A DNA stretch of 64,000 nucleotides from Avena insularis (lineage: Eukaryota > Streptophyta > Magnoliopsida > Poales > Poaceae): positions 92,239,285-92,303,284 of the forward strand of contig CM042694.1 in assembly GCA_023614405.1 (NCBI GenBank), in the 5' to 3' direction. The position numbers and the translations under genes were made by a program. The notes under the pieces were generated by a model that was given only the letters and a program-made list of their open reading frames with translations, had not been told where the DNA came from and made no database searches. The number at the start of each line of letters is the position of its first letter. Position 1 is the first letter of the stretch. This document shows positions 24,401 through 33,339 of the stretch, piece after piece.

Positions 24401-25054
24401 AGACTGAACTGGACACATACTGTCAAAATTTAGGTGCAGGAGTGCCAATATCTGAAGCTGTAGGAGTAGTCTCCTGTAAGTTCAGAACTTAGTGCTGCAG
24501 TCAAAATTCATCAAGATTTTGATTCTTTGTCAGACAGTATAACTGAATCTATACAACTCAGGATACGACCGGGAGCTTGCAGCCAGGATCGGCCTCGTCC
24601 TCGTCCTCAAATAAGAAGGCGATGACCTTCTTCCTCGGCGGAGCGGCGGCGGACGACGGGGAACTGCGGAGGTGGGGGAGAATGATGACGAGAGAAGCTC
24701 GCCCGTAGGACGGAGCGCGGCTAGCTGGCCGGCCGGCTGCCAGGTCAAGCCTCCCAGTCCGTCGTCTGTGAGCTCCTGCACGCCGCGATCGATCTCCTGC
24801 GTGTCCGTGAGTTCGGACTGCTGACTCCGGCGGGAGGCCGGCGGGATCTCTACTTGCCCCCGGCGGTGCGAGGGCAGCGGGACGGCGACGGGCCGGTCGA
24901 TCTCCGGAGGCAGCGCGACAGAAAGATTTCACTTTGGATTTCGATTTTGAAGCCCAAATTTCAAATGTTCTGAATGTATTAGGGATATTTTTGCAAAATG
25001 TAAAATGAACTGGAGGCTGGGAGGGGTGCGACGTCTTTTACGGGACGGAGGAAG
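21496..25054. mobile_element. 3.56-kb element with mariner/Stowaway-type ends
   Basis: The left end CTCCCTCCGTCCCATAAAAG and the right end (complement of CTTTTACGGGACGGAGGAAG) form TIRs of about 25 bp, each flanked by TA (21494-21495 and 25055-25056). Typical Stowaways are well under 500 bp, so this is unusually long. No DD39D mariner transposase was found. The ends carry GC-rich segments with overlapping short ORFs (21,540-22,070 plus; 24,560-24,930 minus) and the centre is AT-rich, transcript-like DNA with candidate exons. It may be a decayed autonomous element or one that acquired host sequence. Confidence 0.6.
22890..22984 (+). other. Candidate exon inside the 3.56-kb element
   Basis: This 95-bp open segment is preceded by TTCATTACAG and followed by GTAAGT. 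One frame reads EKSLEFEKPKYDESRSLL. A second candidate exon (23,638-23,693, after GTTCAG, before GTGAGT, reading KVTRTHYSWRIFKS) and a candidate first-exon donor AAG/GTAAAT at 22,074 lie in the same orientation. No protein family was recognised and the joined phase was not proven. Confidence 0.3.
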
Positions 25055-25304
25055 TACTAAATTAATACTAGGTTGCTAACACTTAGGGAGTACTACCTGC
25101 TGACCCGATCCAATGATCCGAGAAATTTTGGCAAGGACGACGTACGTGCTTGAGTTCACGGACGACAAGGAGATGCAACTACATTTTTGTCTGATCGATC
25201 ACGGGCCTCACCTGCCTTGTGCCAGCCAGCCGGGTGCCCGTTGCCGCAGCCCATCCACAGTCGCGTGTGTTGCCGGCCACATGCATGCCCCGCCACCGTC
25301 ATAG

Positions 25305-25514
25305 TCACTCTCGAGGCAGGCCACGTCGCCTGCATGCTGCATAGCCAGTAACGCTACACTTACGGAAGGTATCTTACGAAAGGTACCCTATCCGTTGTTT
25401 GTTTGGTGCCACGCCGTATTAGTAAGGTTATTCCATAGAATCCCTCCATAAGTGTAGCATTACTGGCTGCATAGCCCAACCAAACCAACACAGACGTTCA
25501 TGTTTGCATCTGCC
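25305..25514 (-). promoter_or_regulatory. Kinase-upstream conserved block, copy a (split by MITE)
   Basis: Read on the minus strand (away from the first kinase gene) it begins GGCAGATGCAAACATG at 25514 and ends with GCATGCAGGCGACGTGG, CCTGCCTCGAGAGTGA. The same order appears about 1 kb upstream of the second kinase (38,739-38,808), in the same orientation relative to the gene. A small MITE (25,344-25,467) is inserted in this copy. The block could be an ancient promoter-distal element or just a duplicated flank; a regulatory role is inferred. Confidence 0.45.
25344..25467. mobile_element. Small MITE, 124 bp
   Basis: The inverted ends GCCAGTAACGCTACACTTA and the complement of TAAGTGTAGCATTACTGGC are flanked by TGCATA direct repeats (25338-25343 and 25468-25473). 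The CAGTAA-type ends resemble hAT-derived MITEs, but the exact superfamily is uncertain. Confidence 0.65.
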
Positions 25515-26760
25515 TCCTGTCCGCATTAGCTTATTCTCAAAACCTTCATTGGCAGTTAAGCGTGTTAAAAAAAAAAGGAACATCCGCTGGCCAAAACCAA
25601 TACATCAACTAACGGTGCATTCTAAAAACTAATCTCCCCTGTTGTATGCGTGTATGCATAGAGTGGCTGCGTACGAAAATAACAAAAGGAATATACAGTT
25701 TTTTTTCTGTTTGCCGGGAAGGTAGACCCTTTTTTAATGTACAGTTCCATGTTAAAACATTGTAAATTGCGGAATCAATGGGAGAAGGCAACCATTCGTC
25801 GCATGAAATGTGTTCTTTTCGAAAGGAGAACATGGAGTGCGTACCTTCGTAAATATTTAAATATACACCTAATGTTTTTCATAGTCGTAGACAACTTTAT
25901 ATTGTTCAAACTCAACAAAACATTCAATTTTATGGTTTATACATTCAAACAGGAATTGGAATTCCATGTCAAAAAAAAAAGGAATTGAAACTGTGAGCTA
26001 CCCTTCGATTCCAACAACAAATTTCATACATATCCAAAAGAATTTTGAATTTTGAGCCATTTTCTTTCTATCTTGGATTAGAAATTTCTAGTCCAAATCA
26101 ATTTCAAGCTAAAATTCCTGTATCCAAACGCACGGTTATCATAAAAATCTTCCATTGGCATCTACAAATCTTCCTTTCGCATGAAATGAGTAATCAAACC
26201 GATGCCATGTTTTGTCGAGCAATGTAGAAAAAGGTGAAGGTAGTCATTCGTCGCATGAAATTCGTCCTGGATTTTTTTTCATGGAAAAAATGGAATGCCA
26301 GTCTTGGTTTTCTCGGCGTTAATTCAGGATCGCATTTCATACTAGCATAGCTATATTCCATTGATTGGGTAAATAAATAGTAACGCTCTTCCATTGAGGA
26401 GAAAGCTCACTCAGGCTACTGAACTTGTAAATACAGTTGCGCTCATGATAGGGATTCCGTTTATGGCGTGAGGTGAAGTTAGAAGCATACCTGGATATAT
26501 ACTCCCAAGGATGTCCATTCCATTCGGCAGGGACTCCATCTCGCATTCGATCTCCCTCCTTTGTTCTTTCATCCATCAAGTAGGCGAACCGTCAGGTCCT
26601 TAGTAGCCGTTGACAAAGAAGAAGAGCCGGTGAAAAAAAAAGAAAGCTAGAATTTTCAATAGTGAGACCAAAATCCCAATATCTATTGCTGTCGTGGCGG
26701 TTTCTTCATCAACTAGCTAAAACCTGAAAATCCGAAGGCACCGGACGCCAAAAGATTCGG
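25474..26760. other. 5' flank of the first kinase; no other gene
   Basis: This is AT-rich DNA with several GGAATT/AATTCC words. The pieces around 25,790-25,830 and 26,180-26,270 share GTCGCATGAAAT-type sequence, suggesting a small local duplication. No coding sequence was recognised. Confidence 0.4.
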
Positions 26761-26763
26761 AGC

Positions 26764-26853
26764 AGAATATTCGGCTCCCTCTGTATTAATAGCCGCCCTC
26801 ACCGCCCGGGGTGACAAAGACCAGCAACACCCCCACCCCCCCCCCCCCCCCCC

Positions 26854-26885
<32 letters not shown>

Positions 26886-26907
26886 AAAAAAACCAACAGA
26901 GAACAAC
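26764..26907 (+). promoter_or_regulatory. Core promoter and leader of the first PPCK gene
   Basis: AGAATATTCGGCTCC, a TATA-like TATTAATA (26,784-26,791) and GCCGCCCTCACCGCCCGGGG match, in order, sequence upstream of the second kinase (37,815-37,890, minus). Between this block and the ATG lie a C19 run (26,836-26,854), GCGCGC and (AC)12 (26,861-26,884), which the other copy lacks. The TATA-to-ATG distance is about 124 bp here against about 75 bp there. Confidence 0.6.
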
Positions 26908-27771
26908 ATGAGCGGCACGGGCGGAGAGGAGGCGCTCCGGCAGCAGTACGTCCTGGGCGAGGAGATCGGTCGCGGCCGCTTCGGAGTCGTCCGCCGCTGC
27001 TACTCCGCCTCCACGGGGCAGGCCCTCGCCGTCAAGTCCACCCCCAAGGCGCCGCTCCGCGACAAGGCCGACCCGCTCGACCTGGCCCTGGCCGAGCAGG
27101 AGCCCAAGGTGCACCTCCTCGCCTCGTCCCCGCCCTGCAGCCCGCATGTGGTGGCCCTCCACGCGGCCTTCGAGGACGCCCACGCCGTCCACCTCGTCCT
27201 CGACCTCTGCGACGGCGGGGACCTCTTCTCCCTCGTCTCCGCCCGCGGCCGCCTCCCCGAGCGCGAGGCCGCCGGGATCGCGGCCCAGCTCGCCTCCGCG
27301 CTCGCCGCATGCCACCGCCGCGGGGTCGCGCACCGGGACGTCAAGCCCGACAACCTCCTCTTCGACGCCGCCACGGGCGCGCTCAGGCTCGGCGACTTCG
27401 GCTCCGCGGAGTGGTTTGGGGACGGGAGGGCGATGGCGGGGCTGGTGGGCACGCCCTACTACGTCGCGCCCGAGGTGGTCGCCGGGAGGGAGTACGGCGA
27501 GAAGGTGGACGTGTGGAGCGCCGGGGTGGTGCTCTACCTGATGCTCTCCGGGACCTTCCCCTTCTACGGCGCCACCGCGCCCGAGATCTTCGAGGCCGTG
27601 CTCCGCGGCACCCTCCGCTTCCCGCCGCGCGCCTTCGCGTCCGTCTCGCCCGAGGCCAAGGACCTCCTGCGCCGCATGCTCTGCAGGGACGTCTCCCGCA
27701 GGCTCTCCGCCGACCAAGTCCTGAGGCATCCATGGATCGTGAGCCGTGGGGGGGATGCGGCGGCCGACTGA
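26908..27771 (+). CDS. PPCK: Phosphoenolpyruvate carboxylase kinase (PPCK-like), copy 1
   Basis: This is a single-exon Ser/Thr kinase of 287 aa. In order it shows the Gly loop GRGRFGVVRR (about residues 20-30), the ATP-anchoring Lys in LAVKS (about 43), a helix-C Glu in AEQEPK, the catalytic loop HRDVKPDN (about 143-150), LGDFGSAEWFGDG, and the activation segment GTPYYVAPEV. It also has YGEKVDVWSAGVVLYLMLSG and a C-terminal LRHPWIVSR. It consists of little more than the kinase domain, without EF-hands or autoinhibitory region, which is the hallmark of plant PEPC kinase. That enzyme phosphorylates an N-terminal Ser of cytosolic PEP carboxylase and is controlled mainly by transcription and turnover. 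Many PPCK genes have an intron near the 3' end; here the frame runs intact to a stop, though a GTGAGC follows the HPWI codons and an alternative last exon cannot be excluded. The ATG follows CAACAGAGAACAAC. A second copy lies in inverted orientation at 36.9 kb. Confidence 0.88.
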   Translation: MSGTGGEEALRQQYVLGEEIGRGRFGVVRRCYSASTGQALAVKSTPKAPLRDKADPLDLALAEQEPKVHLLASSPPCSPHVVALHAAFEDAHAVHLVLDLCDGGDLFSLVSARGRLPEREAAGIAAQLASALAACHRRGVAHRDVKPDNLLFDAATGALRLGDFGSAEWFGDGRAMAGLVGTPYYVAPEVVAGREYGEKVDVWSAGVVLYLMLSGTFPFYGATAPEIFEAVLRGTLRFPPRAFASVSPEAKDLLRRMLCRDVSRRLSADQVLRHPWIVSRGGDAAAD

Positions 27772-28256
27772 AACCGACCAACACGCTGCGACATGCGCTC
27801 GACCTGTAGATAGATAGATCTTCACCAGAGACGACTGCTCATTTGCTGCCAATTTCTGCCTTGTTAAATTCCGGCGAATCTGCGATGGACACGAGCATGG
27901 GTGGTGCTGGAGTTTGGTAGAACTAGTGATCCTTTAGGTCGGGCTCTCGTGAAGCTGGAATTTGCAGAAGCTTTCACCTGAGCCAGAACCTGTTCTGTCA
28001 TGTGAGTTCTGAATATCTGTAGTCCCTTGTACAGTCTTTGTTCAGTTAGTGGCTCCTGAAACAATCTCAGGTCGTATGCAAGTCTGATTGCTGTGTTCAT
28101 AGCTTGATCTCTACAGCCGGAGCGAGGTATCTTCAACCCAAACCTGTTTGTCATGTTCGTTCTGAATCTGTAGTCCCTTGTACTTGTACAGTCTTTGTTC
28201 AGTTATAGCTGCAGAATAGAGGGTTTAGACCTGGTGATTTGAATATACGATTCAGA
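27772..28256 (+). other. 3' flank of PPCK copy 1 with internal direct repeat
   Basis: The flank resembles that of the second copy for several hundred bases (TGGATAGATCTTC-like, then CTCTCGTGAAGCT, GTACAGTCTTTGTTCAG, GAGGGTTTAG). A unit running from ACCTGTT through GTAGTCCCTTGTAC to TTTGTTCAGTTA occurs twice (27,988-28,047 and 28,142-28,205), while the other copy has it once. Confidence 0.6.
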
Positions 28257-28258
28257 TA

Positions 28259-28328
28259 CTCCCTCCGACTCAAATTAATTGACTTCGATATGTCTAGATT
28301 CGGATGTATTAATTTGAGTCGGAGGGAA
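28259..28328. mobile_element. Very short Stowaway MITE (70 bp)
   Basis: CTCCCTCCGACTCAAATTAA and its complement face each other around a 30-bp middle between TA pairs (28257-28258, 28329-28330). It is near the minimum size for this family. Confidence 0.75.
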
Positions 28329-28474
28329 TACTAAATCAGAGTTCTATTCTGATTCGAGAGGGAATCTTCCATTTTATTGTCATTAATTTTCTGTGATCCT
28401 AGATTTTTTTAGCTCGTTACCGAGTCAATCACTAAATCAGAGTTCTCTGCAACGCTGGAATGCTTTGCAAAGTT

Positions 28475-29165
28475 TTCCTGCTTGGCCTATAGGCATGGCT
28501 CCTCTCACATCTGCGGTGAGGTCAAGGTGGCTCCTTTCAGCACGTGTCCGATGGCGTTTGGGTCGACGACAGGGCCGGGAGAAATCCTTGCATGAAGCGG
28601 ACGACGGTGACGTCCGAGGGTGTCGTCACCTCCTTGGAGGCGTCGTCGTGGCACTGCCCGTGCTTCCCCGCCTCAACCACCGGGGGAAACCCTAGATCCG
28701 GTCATCAGATCAGACGGCGGCGGCGTGGCTGTGTTATTCCCCTCGTTGGAGGTGTCGCCTCGGTAGTTGGTGGAGTTATCGTCGTGCAGTTGGAGTCAGT
28801 GTCGGCCGCCGCCTAGAGTGTGGGCTTCCAGGGCGCTATGTACACCTCATCGACACTTCTTCATCGTCGCCACCTCCGTTCTGGTTCAGTCCCACCGTTC
28901 TCTCACCCTCTCTTAGGCGCTTATAGGCGAACGTTGCGATGGCTTGGGTCATCGTGGAGTGGGAGTCGGCCGCCTAAAGTTCCCTCCTTGGGCCGTGACA
29001 CGGCCTAGAAGATTAGTGCTCCACCTTCTCGCCATTGGACTGTTGTGGCTTACTATAACCGTGTGGCGTTGTATTTGCACGGTGGTGCCTCTTTGGCGTT
29101 GTACCAGCCTTCTTGGCCTCTTGTTCTATGAGATTAATACACCTTTTAGGGTGTATTCTAGAAAA
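28475..29165 (+). repeat. LINE-related fragment
   Basis: This GC-rich segment contains AAACCCTAGATCCGGTC and CGGCGGCG runs and ends GGGTGTATTCTAGAAAAAG. The same kind of ending (GGGTGTATCCTAGAAAAAAG) closes the LINE at 58,643-58,665, so both probably belong to one non-LTR family. No intact frame is present. Confidence 0.5.
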
Positions 29166-29852
29166 AGATTTGCCTGCTGTCCTGCTGATGCTGATTTGAA
29201 TATACCATTCAGATACTAGGAGCAGTTGTAATTTGCAAAGCCTCTTGTTTTCGGGGGCTGATTTGTTGGTTAGATTACTGAACTCTCTACTACAACTTGT
29301 GGGTTCTTAATTATTACCATCACATCAAATATCACTTACATGACGGCTCATTCGGGTACACTTTTGCTTCCGCAACAACTACCGCCTCGTGCATCCACCT
29401 GCATACTCTGCTCACGTTCTGCACCCTGCTCGCGAAGCAACCGCTCTCCTTCCTTCTCCTGCAGCGGGCGGTAGCTACAGATGTTGCTAGCCCTCCCGTG
29501 AATTCTGCTTCGGATCCCTGCGCTGTACGCAGAGTCTCATGGTCTCGTTTCCTTGGATGAAGCTGGCTAGCCATGCCCGTGTGTGTGTGTGTGTGGCAAG
29601 TTGCGGCTGCTGCTCATTTGAGACCATGCATGTAATGAAGAAGATCATCGTTGGCTGGAGTCTGGAGAAGACACCGCTGCCTGTTGTTACGAAGGTTGGG
29701 AAATGCTTTGTGACTGTGTGTTCTAGCCACCTACCCAACTATATCCCCACGGTCGGCGCCCTCTTGTCGATGTCGTTGCAAGCATTCGATGGTGACCGGC
29801 CGGTGTGGGGAGGCAGGGGTGCATCATCATTATCGAAGGCCATGAAGTGGTG
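29166..29852. other. Intergenic, no gene recognised
   Basis: It contains a (GT)9 microsatellite near 29,579-29,597 and short frames without domains. The 26-bp region at 29,192-29,218 nearly repeats 28,235-28,260 (GATTTGAATATA, ATTCAGATACT), bracketing the Stowaway and LINE fragment. Confidence 0.4.
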
Positions 29853-29854
29853 TA

Positions 29855-30082
29855 CTCCCTCGCACGCTCCCTCCGGTGTATTAGTCGTGTGTGTGTGCGT
29901 AGTCGTAGATTGTCGATTTGACCAATTTTAGATGAGATATATATGGTAGAGAATATATCATTAAAATCTTCGGATATTATACTTTCTAAAACTATAATTT
30001 TTATGTTATATGATTTATTTTATGTAGGTCAAAATGATGATTTTAAAACACGCGCATGACTAATACACCGGGACGGAGGAAT
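29855..30082. mobile_element. Stowaway MITE with duplicated left end
   Basis: CTCCCTCCGGTGTATTAGTC (from 29867) and the complement of GACTAATACACCGGGACGGAGGA are the ends. An extra CTCCCTCGCACG lies just outside the left end after TA (29853-29854), so the exact left boundary is ambiguous. The right TA is about 30083-30084. Confidence 0.7.
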
Positions 30083-30151
30083 TACACCGCATTGAGAAAA
30101 CTTCACATTCTCCTAAAGCTAATTAATAATCATTAAGTGCTAGGAATGATA

Positions 30152-30599
30152 CTCCTCCTATCTCGATTTAAAGGACACATATAGCAAATCTCATGGCACT
30201 AGGCTTTCTCTGATTGGGGCTAATTTGGCACTTACTAATCCTCTGATTGGTTCTTTCTCATTAAATGCTTACTCCCTCCGTTCCAAAACTTAAGGCTTAT
30301 ATATTTTTTTAAAGTCAAACTATGTAAAATTTGACCAAGTTTTTAGAAAAATAAATAAACATTTACAATATGAAATCTATACACTTTGATAAATCATGAA
30401 ACATATTTTCACATGGTCTCTATATGATATCATAGTTCTTAATATTTTTTCTAAATTTTTGGTTAAACTTTTCCTAGTTTGACTTTTCAAAAAAAAATGC
30501 CTTAAACTTTGAGACGGAGGTAGTATGTTCCTAGGAGGTGGGGATATTTTAGGATTGCATGATTTTCAATATGTGTCCTTTAAACCAGTAAGGAGGGAG
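30152..30599. mobile_element. Stowaway MITE (outer, hosts another)
   Basis: CTCCTCCTATCTCGATTTAA at the left and TTTAAACCAGTAAGGAGGGAG at the right lie between TA pairs (30150-30151, 30600-30601). The inner part carries GGACACAT and its complement. A second MITE is inserted at 30272-30523. Confidence 0.75.
30272..30523. mobile_element. Stowaway MITE (inner, 252 bp)
   Basis: CTCCCTCCGTTCCAAAACTT and the complement of AAACTTTGAGACGGAGGTAG lie between TA at 30270-30271 and 30524-30525. The interior has AAAGTCAAACT and AGTTTGACTTT blocks typical of one Triticeae Stowaway subfamily. Confidence 0.85.
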
Positions 30600-30601
30600 T
30601 A

Positions 30602-31039
30602 GTATAAAAGATAACGGTTATATCTCAGTCAACCGAGAATTTTTTAAGTCTCGCATGTACATAAAAAAGTGTAACTGGTTTTAGTTGCACTTTGCTGGTA
30701 GAAAAGTACAAGTGCACTGCATTTTTCTGCTAGAAAGTGCAAATAGAAAAAGTTGCACATTTCTTTAACTACATTTGCACTTTTGTCATGTGATTGAGAC
30801 TTCAAAAAAATCTAAATCGGCTGAGACATATATAAACCCAAAAGATAATGCATTCAAATTAAATATCTGTTGTCTCCTATAATTAATGCGGAGGCAAAGA
30901 AAGATCTTGCTTTCTCTACTGGTTTTAGTAGGAGTACCATTTTTACATGCCCTGAGCGAATCATTGGAGTGCGGGAATGGTCCCACGGGAAGCCACACGA
31001 TGCAGTCCTAAACTTTAGCTAAGAAAACCAAGATATACA
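30602..31039. other. Intergenic, nothing recognised
   Basis: This is AT-rich DNA with GTGCAA/TTGCAC words (30,670-30,780) forming weak inverted repeats. No coding sequence was found. Confidence 0.4.
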
Positions 31040-31352
31040 CTCCCTCCATCCAGATTTATTGGGCTACTAGTAGAATTAGAAAAGTTTCAAAAAATTAGGC
31101 TAAATTTGCCACTTAAGTCGTGGTTTAATTGTCTCGATTTCTGAAAATCAGCTCGTGGCAACCTTTTGTGCATGACTCCATGAGACTACTCTATGCATGA
31201 CATTGCATGTAACTGAGTAGTAATTAATTCTCGTAGTTAATGAGAGAAAATCACCAATTACAACCCGTCTATACGATTTTTCTCCAATAATAAAATTCCA
31301 CCTTAGACGCAGCGCTGCTCCGATTAAGCACAATAAACCTGGATGGAGGGAG
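31040..31352. mobile_element. Stowaway-like MITE (313 bp)
   Basis: CTCCCTCCATCCAGATTTAT and the complement of AATAAACCTGGATGGAGGGAG form the ends. TA follows at 31353-31354, while the left flank reads TACA before the end. Confidence 0.8.
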
Positions 31353-31354
31353 TA

Positions 31355-31836
31355 CTACACATCTAATGGTTCCCTTTGGATGGAACGCACTTAATGGGGC
31401 GAATGATTGCTTTCGCCCAATTATTCGGTATTTTACAATGTTCGACCTCAGACCGGCATAAGAAAATGCCTAAATGAACTAATTAAGTATGGGGTTCTCG
31501 TTGTTTGTTTTTCTTGTTTTTGTACGCCCATTCTATTATGCATATGACAGTGAATATTTTAGTTTTATACTGTGCAAGGTAGTGGATGTGTTGGTTTTGG
31601 CCAACCGATGTCTCCTTTTTTAAACATGCTAAATTGCTAATGGAGGCAGATGCAAACATGGGACAAACATCTGTACTGAGGTACGCCGTCCAAATGCGAG
31701 CAACTTGGCCTACCTTGGAGAGTGACGAGGATGTCGGGGTGTGGCTGCATTCCAAAATTATGCATGCTGGCCTGGTGGGGCCAAGTGTTTTCAGTTAGGT
31801 ACCTGAAAGAGCCATTGATATTTGATGCGATTGTAA
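31355..31836. other. Intergenic with orphan kinase-upstream block
   Basis: No gene was recognised. From about 31,484 to 31,745 the sequence is similar, in the same orientation, to about 38,550-38,860 (shared GAGGTTCTCG/GGGGTTCTCG, GTGGATGTGTTGG, GGCAGATGCAAACATGG, GCAACTTGGCCT). Confidence 0.5.
31645..31725 (+). other. Kinase-upstream conserved block, orphan copy c
   Basis: It begins GGCAGATGCAAACATGGGAC and continues with ATCTGT, ATGCGAGCAACTTGGCCT and GGAGAGTGA, the same order as copies a and b. No kinase remnant was found on either side within the expected distance (about 1-1.4 kb). Confidence 0.5.
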
Positions 31837-31838
31837 TA

Positions 31839-32125
31839 CTCTGTCCGTTTTGAAATGTAAGATGTTTTAGCTTTATGAATTGAGTTTATGTAGACCTCTT
31901 TTAGTGTAGGTTTAAAATGAAACCTTGGCCACACCAAGTGTTTTAACCATTTTAAAATGAACCTACACATTAAAATGGGTAGATATACTCTTTTAACAAA
32001 GCTAAAACATCTTATACTCCCTCTGTCCAAAAATAAGTGACGCGAGTATGTATAGATACATGCGAAACTAGATAAACTCAAGTCACTTATTTTGGGAAGG
32101 AGGGAGTATTTTAAAACGGAGGGAT
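31839..32125. mobile_element. Stowaway MITE (outer, hosts another)
   Basis: CTCTGTCCGTTTTGAAATGT at the left and TTTTAAAACGGAGGGAT at the right lie between TA pairs (31837-31838, 32126-32127). AAGATGTTTTAGCTTT and its complement mark the arms. The inner MITE sits at 32017-32106. Confidence 0.75.
32017..32106. mobile_element. Stowaway MITE (inner, 90 bp)
   Basis: CTCCCTCTGTCCAAAAATAA and the complement of TTATTTTGGGAAGGAGGGAG lie between TA at 32015-32016 and 32107-32108. Confidence 0.85.
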
Positions 32126-32127
32126 TA

Positions 32128-32487
32128 TTTAAGAGCCCACAAGTTGCAGAAAGTTCAGTAACCAGCACATCAACCCACTGGTACAACAGATTTTGCAATT
32201 GCAGCATCAGGTGGCCGGTCACCAAATCTAAAGGCATACTATGAACTTAGAATAAATCTTTTGCAAATTGTTATGAAAGAATGCAGACATGCAGGGGCGC
32301 TTTTAGATTAGCTGGTAACGAAGCACAAGTTTTATGGAAACATGTTTAAAAAGAAAGTGTTCTGGAAGCAAAGAAAAATAATGACAATTAAAACATATGT
32401 AGTAGCACACCAGTGAACTGTACAAAAATATATCCATACTTTCTGGTTCCATTTTCTTCTGAATATTTCATTCTAAACCCGCACTTT
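32128..32487. other. Intergenic, nothing recognised
   Basis: This is AT-rich, with no supported coding sequence or repeat ends. Confidence 0.35.
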
Positions 32488-33102
32488 TCTCTACTACTAT
32501 TAAACAAGCAAACATCAACTTTCTTAGAGACACCCCGTTTTATTATACACAGACTAATCAGCACCGCATGCTTACAGCAACTAATCTCAATCTAACGGTC
32601 AATATTGATCTAATTATTATATGGTGTGTACTTAGCAATTTAAGTTGACTGACCCTACTCCACCTGCAGAGGAATATCCCGCCCCTGCGCCGGACGGCAT
32701 CAAAAATCCAGTGCCCATGCACCAAATTAACTGCGCCACTGCATGTGAGAGGAAAGAATTTAAATGCCCGTGATTGGCTGCAAACCACAATCTTCAATCC
32801 CCAAATCATGGCGCTAATTATATTGAAGTAACTGACACCGCTATATGCGAGTAAGGAAATTAAAGCTCCAGCCGAGCTATACATGCAGCGGCCAATCCAT
32901 CTACTCCAAGGAATAATTGAATTAAAGCTCCAGCCGAGTACATGATGTGCGCGGCACCTACGGCTTCATGGATGACCACGATAGCGCGCATGAAGGCGAC
33001 ACGTTTCGGGCGGCGTCCTAGACACTGTGCGGTTCATTGCCTTTGACGGGTGCCGAGGTCGTCCTCAGAGTGCACGGCGTCGCTCTAGACGCAATTTTAT
33101 TA

Positions 33103-33339
33103 CTCTCTCCATTCCGGATTATAGGCTAATACGATGCTTTGAGAAAATAGTTTGACCATAAATTTAATTAATAATATATAAATTATATGTCATAAAAATT
33201 GTATCATCGAAAGCGTGTTTTTAATATGAATCTAATGATATAAGTTTTATTAAATATAGTTTATATTTTGTTGACCAAATTTACGGTCAAACTATTTTCT
33301 CGAAATACGTATTGGTCCTATAATCCGGAATGGAGGTGG
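33103..33339. mobile_element. Stowaway MITE (237 bp) inside the Helitron candidate
   Basis: CTCTCCATTCCGGATTATAG and the complement of CTATAATCCGGAATGGAGGTG lie between TA at 33101-33102 and 33340-33341, with TTTGACC/GGTCAAA arms. Confidence 0.85.

Larger units (their letters stand above)
21443..25090. mobile_element. Stowaway MITE split by a 3.56-kb insertion
   Basis: The left part (21443-21493) opens CTCCCTCTGATC and contains AATAAGTGTC. The right part (25057-25090) contains GCTAACACTTAGGGAG. TA flanks both outer ends (21441-21442 and 25091-25092). Together they form one ordinary Stowaway whose middle TA was the target for the inner element at 21496-25054. Confidence 0.7.

Noticed and set aside
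26713..27852. 379-aa minus-strand and 332-aa plus-strand frames over kinase copy 1
   Set aside because: They are shadows of the GC-rich kinase coding region, full of Arg/Pro/Gly/Ala without any domain.
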